Assembly: GCA_013288235.1 (NCBI GenBank)
Contig: JABDCF010000004.1
Coordinates: 1-64,000, forward strand
DNA from: Bacteroidota bacterium
GTDB taxonomy: Bacteria; Bacteroidota; Bacteroidia; Sphingobacteriales; Sphingobacteriaceae
Length of the DNA: 64,000 nt
Reading direction: 5' to 3'
The notes under the pieces are model-generated. The model was given only the letters and a program-made list of their open reading frames with translations, searched no databases and was not told where the DNA came from. Shown one piece after another: positions 60,099-64,000 of this stretch. Both the position numbers and the translations under genes were made by a program. Within the stretch, counting starts at the first letter, position 1; each line of letters begins with the position of its first letter.

Positions 60099-61430
60099 TC
60101 ACACCTTCACTTCCCACCCTTTTTCATATTCCCTGTGCCAAAGCTGCATGGCTTCGGGATCATTTAAAATGTGTCCGTTTGTGGTATCGATATGCAACAC
60201 CCTGTCCATGCGGTAAGATATATTGCCTAACTGTGGCAGCAAGGTTGATCTAAACCCTGTTTCGATAGGGCAATTTAATTTTGTTACGCCGCGAACAGAA
60301 TCGACAAAGTTTTTCATATGCAGGCCATCTAAAGCCGCTGTCGGGCTTACTTTGTTGGTGGCATCCACAACGGTGTTATCTTTTACCTCTTTTACAAATT
60401 TATTATCGCCATCATATACTTTGTAGCCGTTTCCACCATCATAGGTCAGTGTGCCTTTATCGCCGTAGAAGGTTACGCCACGGCTTAAGCCTTCAATGTT
60501 AAAACCATTGCAGCTTCTTCCCTCCCATTCGGCAGCTGTATCATTTGGGAAATTATATAGTATATTTTGAGTATCGGGTGTTTGCCAATCGTCTTTAAAT
60601 TGAAACCGGCCGCCTGTTGATACAACCTTGCTTGGGAAATCAACACCCAGACCCCAGCGGATCACATCCAGTTCGTGCGTACCGTTATTTAATGCTTCGC
60701 CGGTGCCCCAGTTCCAGAACCAGTGCCAGTTATAGTGGATCAGGTTATCCTGGTATGGCTTACGCGGCGCGGGGCCCTGCCAAAGTTCATAGTCAAGATT
60801 TGAAGGCACTGGTACCTGTTTGCCAATGCCAATGCTGGGCCTGTGGTTGGCATACCAGCCCTTTGCATAATAAGTGCGGCCGATCACGCCATCGTGCAAT
60901 TCCTTCACCATTAACTGGCAATTGCTGAAAGAGCGGCGCTGACTACCCATTTGCACCAGCCGGTTATATTTTTTTGACGCCTCTACCGCCATTTCACCCT
61001 CGTGCGGGTTATGGCTGCATGGTTTTTCAACATATACATGTTTACCTGCCTGGCAAGCCATTATGGTTGCAGGTGCATGCCAGTGGTCGGGCGCGGCTAT
61101 TACAATGGCATCAACATCTTTTTTCTCCAACAGCTGGCGGATGTCCGTTATACCCTCCGGTTTTTTACCCGTCCTTTTATAAATATCCGCAATGGTGCTT
61201 GCCACTACGTTCGAATCCACATCGCACACATAACCAATTTCGGCGTTTGGAAACCGGGCAAAGTTTTGGGCGAGATATAAACCCCGGCTATGCGTCCCCA
61301 TCATACCTATAACTACCTTCTCATTAGGCGACCCTTTGAAAAACCCGGCAGCTTTGCCTAAATGCGGCGCCAGCAGGAAACTTGTCCCCGCAACCGATGC
61401 TGTTTGAATGAATTTTCGACGATTGATCAT
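60099..61430 (-). CDS. TAT-exported Gfo/Idh/MocA oxidoreductase
   Basis: The 443-residue protein has a twin-arginine signal (NRRKFIQTASVAGTSFLLAP, RR at 3-4). The Rossmann NAD domain follows (VVIGMMGTHSRGLYLAQNFARFP), then the EKPCSHN motif with catalytic Lys near 135. The C-terminal GFO_IDH_MocA domain has WHWFWNWGTGEALNNGTHELDVIRWGLG (about 240-267). Such proteins oxidise or reduce a sugar hydroxyl with a tightly bound NAD cofactor in the periplasm. It is upstream of the DUF1080 protein on the same strand; substrate is unknown. Confidence 0.92.
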   Translation of the reverse strand: MINRRKFIQTASVAGTSFLLAPHLGKAAGFFKGSPNEKVVIGMMGTHSRGLYLAQNFARFPNAEIGYVCDVDSNVVASTIADIYKRTGKKPEGITDIRQLLEKKDVDAIVIAAPDHWHAPATIMACQAGKHVYVEKPCSHNPHEGEMAVEASKKYNRLVQMGSQRRSFSNCQLMVKELHDGVIGRTYYAKGWYANHRPSIGIGKQVPVPSNLDYELWQGPAPRKPYQDNLIHYNWHWFWNWGTGEALNNGTHELDVIRWGLGVDFPSKVVSTGGRFQFKDDWQTPDTQNILYNFPNDTAAEWEGRSCNGFNIEGLSRGVTFYGDKGTLTYDGGNGYKVYDGDNKFVKEVKDNTVVDATNKVSPTAALDGLHMKNFVDSVRGVTKLNCPIETGFRSTLLPQLGNISYRMDRVLHIDTTNGHILNDPEAMQLWHREYEKGWEVKV

Positions 61431-61432
61431 GT

Positions 61433-61746
61433 TTAGTTGATTAAGTTTATTAAGTTGGATTAGGTTGATTAAGTTATTTAATTGGTTTATTAAGTTATTT
61501 TAATTGGTTGATTGGGTTGATTAGGTTGGATTGGGTTGATTAAGTTAGTCTAATTGGTTTATTGAGTTGGATTGAGTTGATTAAGTTGTTTTTATTTGGT
61601 TTATTGAGTTCGATCGGGTTGACTATGCTAATTTAGAAGTTGATCGGGCTGGCTCAGCTAAAACCACTCACCTAATCAACCCAATCCAACTTAATCAACT
61701 ATTATACAAACCACTCACTTAATCAACTCAATCCAACTTAATCAAC
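61433..61746. repeat. 314-bp word-repeat array, TTGATTAAGTTGATT and inverse
   Basis: A left half of many GGTTGATTGGGTTGATTA units gives way to a shorter right half of CTCACCTAATCAACCCAATC and ATCAACTTAATCAACC units. No constant-length spacers exist, so it is not a CRISPR array. It fills the whole gap (61431-61750) between the Gfo/Idh/MocA and SDR genes and contains no coding sequence. Confidence 0.75.
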
Positions 61747-61750
61747 CAAA

Positions 61751-62566
61751 CTACACCCCCCCAAATATCGAAAACCCGCCATCTACGCATATCATCGAGC
61801 CAGTTACAAATGCCGATGCATCGCTCAATAGCCAAACCAATGCGCCTATCAGTTCATCGGGGTGGCCGAAACGTTTAAATGGCGTGTTCCTTATTACTTT
61901 TTCGCCGCGCGCAGTATAACCGCCTTCGGGTTTGGTTAACAAATTACGGTTTTGTTCCGTTAAGAAAAAGCCTGGCGCAAGCGCATTCATCCTGATGGCG
62001 TCACCGTAACGGTTAGCCAGTTCAACGGCAAACCATTGGTTATAGCAATCAACAGCGGCTTTGCCCATATTATAGCCCAGTACCTTTGTTATTGCCCGTT
62101 TTGAATTCATGGACGATATGTTAACAATGCTACCTTTACCTGTTTTAGCAATTGCCTCGCCGAATATTTGGGTAGGATAAAGTGTTCCCCATAAATTAAC
62201 TTCCATCACCTGCTTCATGCCCTCGAGGTTCATACTGAAAATATCTTCATCGGGCTGTAAAACGCCCTGGGGCATATTGCCGCCAGCACCGTTAACCAAA
62301 CCATCTATCCTTCCATAGGCTTCTATGATTTTGTTTTTTGCTGCGATGAGTTCTTCGGTATTTAACACATCAGCCACCAATGCGATGGCTTTGCCCCCAT
62401 TAGCATTGATATGATTGGCCCGTTCTTCGGCTAACACTTTATTGCGGCCCAAAATACCAACTGTGCCCCCGGCCTCAACAATGCCGTTAACAAAGGAGTT
62501 TCCTAAAATCCCGGTACCGCCGGTTACAATAATTACTTTTCCGCTTAATGAAAATTGATCCGTCAT
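61751..62566 (-). CDS. SDR-family D-mannonate oxidoreductase-like
   Basis: The 271-residue SDR has TGGTGILGNSFV as the nucleotide motif (about 15-26), NGAGGNMPQGVL instead of the usual NNAG, and an active site of NISSM and YNMGK. The C-terminus is ALAPGFFLTEQNRNLLT and TGSMICVDGGF. The GAGGNMP and FFLTEQNR stretches mark the fructuronate/mannonate-type subgroup that interconverts D-fructuronate and D-mannonate. It follows kduI at 148 bp on the same strand, supporting a uronate-catabolism role. Confidence 0.85.
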   Translation of the reverse strand: MTDQFSLSGKVIIVTGGTGILGNSFVNGIVEAGGTVGILGRNKVLAEERANHINANGGKAIALVADVLNTEELIAAKNKIIEAYGRIDGLVNGAGGNMPQGVLQPDEDIFSMNLEGMKQVMEVNLWGTLYPTQIFGEAIAKTGKGSIVNISSMNSKRAITKVLGYNMGKAAVDCYNQWFAVELANRYGDAIRMNALAPGFFLTEQNRNLLTKPEGGYTARGEKVIRNTPFKRFGHPDELIGALVWLLSDASAFVTGSMICVDGGFSIFGGV

Positions 62567-62599
62567 TTTTTATTTATAAATATCTCTAAACCAGGTTCT

Positions 62600-62708
62600 A
62601 TAGTTTTACCACAAAGGGCACTATGGTTTCACTAAGGGCACTAAGTTTTGAAAGTTTTTCTCTGTGGCCTTTGTGAAATCTTTTTTGTCTTTGTGGTTAA
62701 ATTTCTTC
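62600..62708. repeat. Word repeat CACTAAGGGCACTA / CTTTGTGG
   Basis: TACCACAAAGGGCACTATGG and CACTAAGGGCACTAAG on the left face CTCTGTGGCCTTTGTG and CTTTGTGGTTAAA on the right. They pair imperfectly across the kduI-to-SDR gap. Confidence 0.5.
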
Positions 62709-62714
62709 ATAAGG

Positions 62715-63545
62715 CTACCTTAAGTCACTTATCGAAATTGCGTCCATATCGGTATAATCCAAATTCTCGCCGGCCATGCCCCATATAAAATTATAGTTAG
62801 AAGTGCCACTGCCTGCATGTATGCTCCAGGGTGGCGAAACAACTGCTTCATAGTTATTAACGGTGATGTGCCTGGTTTCGTCCCCTTCGCCCATATAATG
62901 CATTATTTTTTGGCCGACCGGCAAATCGAAATAAAAGTACGCCTCCATACGCCTGTCGTGCGTGTGGGGCGGCATCGTATTCCAAACGCTTCCCGGTTGC
63001 AATATTGTTAATCCCATTACCAACTGGCAACTTTTAATGCCATCGGCATGGATGTACTTATTTATGGTGCGTACATTGGCTGTAGCGAAATTGCCGGCAT
63101 TAACTTTTGCGGCTTCGTCAATACTCATAAGGGTGGTTGGATAAGTAGTATGTGCGGGCGCTGAAAGCAGATAAAAAACAGCCGGGTTATCTTTGTTATC
63201 GCTTGAAAAAGCGACCTCTTTTATGCCCTTGCCAATGTACAGGCAATTAAATTTTTTTAGACTGTATGCTTTTCCATCTGCTATAACCTGTCCATCGCCG
63301 GCGACATTAATTATTCCTATTTCCCTGCGCTCTAAAAAATAGTCAGCCCGAAGGTTTGGATAATTTTCCAATAAAAGCTCGTCCTTAACCGGGTTTGCTG
63401 CGCCAACTATCATCCTGTCGTAATGGGTATAAACGCAGTTGATAGTATCTTGTTTAACAATGTTGTCTATTAAAAACCGCTCCCTTATTAATGTGGTGCC
63501 GTATTGCTTAAAATCACCTGGATGTACACTGTGCAGTATTTTCAA
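62715..63545 (-). CDS. kduI: 5-dehydro-4-deoxy-D-glucuronate isomerase
   Basis: The 276-residue cupin-type enzyme isomerises 5-keto-4-deoxyuronate to 2,5-diketo-3-deoxygluconate in pectin and alginate-like breakdown. The family's metal-binding motif, TMPPHTHDRRMEAYFYFD (about 192-209, His and Glu ligands), is intact, and SPPWSIHAGSGTSNYNFIWGMAGEN follows. The N-terminus has SVHPGDFKQYGTTLIRERFL. Length is normal. Paired with the mannonate-type SDR downstream, it points to a uronate pathway continuing beyond the window. Confidence 0.97.
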   Translation of the reverse strand: MKILHSVHPGDFKQYGTTLIRERFLIDNIVKQDTINCVYTHYDRMIVGAANPVKDELLLENYPNLRADYFLERREIGIINVAGDGQVIADGKAYSLKKFNCLYIGKGIKEVAFSSDNKDNPAVFYLLSAPAHTTYPTTLMSIDEAAKVNAGNFATANVRTINKYIHADGIKSCQLVMGLTILQPGSVWNTMPPHTHDRRMEAYFYFDLPVGQKIMHYMGEGDETRHITVNNYEAVVSPPWSIHAGSGTSNYNFIWGMAGENLDYTDMDAISISDLR

Positions 63546-63662
63546 TTGAATTGGTTGATTAAGTGAGTAGTTTATTAAGTGAATGGTAAAAATGGCTCGA
63601 AGTAAGAGTTGGTCTTCGTCAACCCAACCAACTTAATCCAACTCAATCAACCTAATAAACTT
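63545..63662. repeat. Word-repeat hairpin upstream of kduI
   Basis: TTGGTTGATTAAGTGAG and TTATTAAGTGAATGG on the left face CAACCCAACCAACTTAATCC and AACTCAATCAACC on the right. It begins at the kduI start codon and ends about 100 bp before the next gene on the plus strand. Confidence 0.55.
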
Positions 63663-63759
63663 CAAAACCAAAGTTAACATTTAGGTTAGCAAATAATAGT
63701 AAAATAGTTTTTACATTGGCTTAAACTTTCTTTAAGTGAAATTCAACCGCAATTATAAA

Positions 63760-64000
63760 ATGAAAAAATTATTGCTTCATAAAAAAGTGTTGTTGTTATT
63801 TGCTTTTATAAGTATTACCGGAAAAATTATGGCACAAAATACAACCACCTGGACTGAGAAAAGCGCCGCTGAATGGCTGCAAAGCGCCGATTGGCGCAAC
63901 GGAGTAAAATTAAATGTCGACCCTTCGGTAAATAAAGTTGTTTTTGCTGAACAATATCACAAAAATAAAGCCGCATGGGATAAAGCCTTCGCTTTTTTAA
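63760..64000 (+). CDS. YhcH/YjgK/YiaL-family protein, secreted form (3' truncated)
   Basis: The first 80 codons are visible before the window ends. A signal peptide (MKKLLLHKKVLLLFAFISITGKIMA) leads into SAAEWLQSADWRNGVKLNVD and then FAEQYHKNKAAWDKAFAFL, which resembles the entry of the DUF386/YhcH beta-barrel proteins that bind sugars near sialate or uronate operons. The signal peptide is an unusual addition, since most YhcH proteins are cytoplasmic. It is divergent from kduI. Confidence 0.7.
   Translation, partial: MKKLLLHKKVLLLFAFISITGKIMAQNTTTWTEKSAAEWLQSADWRNGVKLNVDPSVNKVVFAEQYHKNKAAWDKAFAFL

Noticed and set aside
61433-61746. CRISPR-like array
   Set aside because: Units are direct and inverse word repeats without unique spacers of constant length, and there are no cas genes.

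Overview
The window looks like a chromosomal segment of a Bacteroidota bacterium of the Sphingobacteriaceae, probably close to Mucilaginibacter or Pedobacter (inferred from gene content and style, not from a search). Supporting signs are AT-leaning intergenic DNA, promoters of the TTG-N19/20-TAnnTTTG type, many SPII lipoproteins and outer-membrane beta-barrels, and a two-component sensor with a periplasmic beta-propeller and Y_Y_Y domain. I see no rRNA, tRNA, CRISPR array, prophage block or replication origin.

Layout. 1-701: tail of an SDR sugar dehydrogenase. 917-6883: D-xylose cluster (xylB, xylA and an SSS symporter on the minus strand, with a divergent LacI regulator). 6935-12191: orphan contractile tail-tube protein, PEBP protein, a pentameric ligand-gated channel homologue, polysaccharide deacetylase and an SGNH (sialate-type) esterase. 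12825-18537: secreted protein, NarL-type regulator plus propeller histidine kinase, and an outer-membrane barrel. 18751-26991: TMEM175-like channel, lipoprotein quinoprotein dehydrogenase, two coupled LamG-like secreted proteins facing a transmembrane HTH-like protein, an NHL-propeller lipoprotein, a 50-residue lipoprotein and an OmpA protein. 27235-33047: bioB, mgtE and a divergent mgtA. 33077-36762: a complete IS1595-type composite transposon with four cargo genes. 36834-41943: lipoprotein, YigZ, hemF, MFS, cold-shock protein and 1-Cys peroxiredoxin. 42264-46290: GH15 and OtsA-OtsB trehalose genes facing each other. 46428-55766: secreted proteins, SDR, D-threonine-aldolase-like enzyme, RidA, a duplicated DoxX-like protein, and a vanadium-haloperoxidase-like lipoprotein between two beta-barrels. 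56097-58416: cydAB. 58541-64000: DUF1080 protein, Gfo/Idh/MocA oxidoreductase, mannonate-type SDR, kduI and the start of a YhcH-family gene, suggesting uronate/pectin and 3-keto-sugar metabolism.

Four things stand out. (1) The transposon at 33077-36762 has 23-bp terminal inverted repeats (21 of 23 matching) and an exact 8-bp target duplication. It landed in the loop of a dispersed GTAGAGACGC hairpin and carries an uncharacterised membrane/OB-fold/P63C module. (2) The protein at 8119-9258 has the complete layout of a Cys-loop-type (pLGIC) channel. (3) A perfect palindrome, GCAATCGATTGC, lies both between xylB and its LacI regulator and upstream of the esterase/deacetylase pair, suggesting one xylose/xylan regulon. 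(4) Many intergenic gaps hold a long imperfect hairpin whose arms are made of a short reiterated word that differs from locus to locus, a repeat style I cannot assign to a named class.
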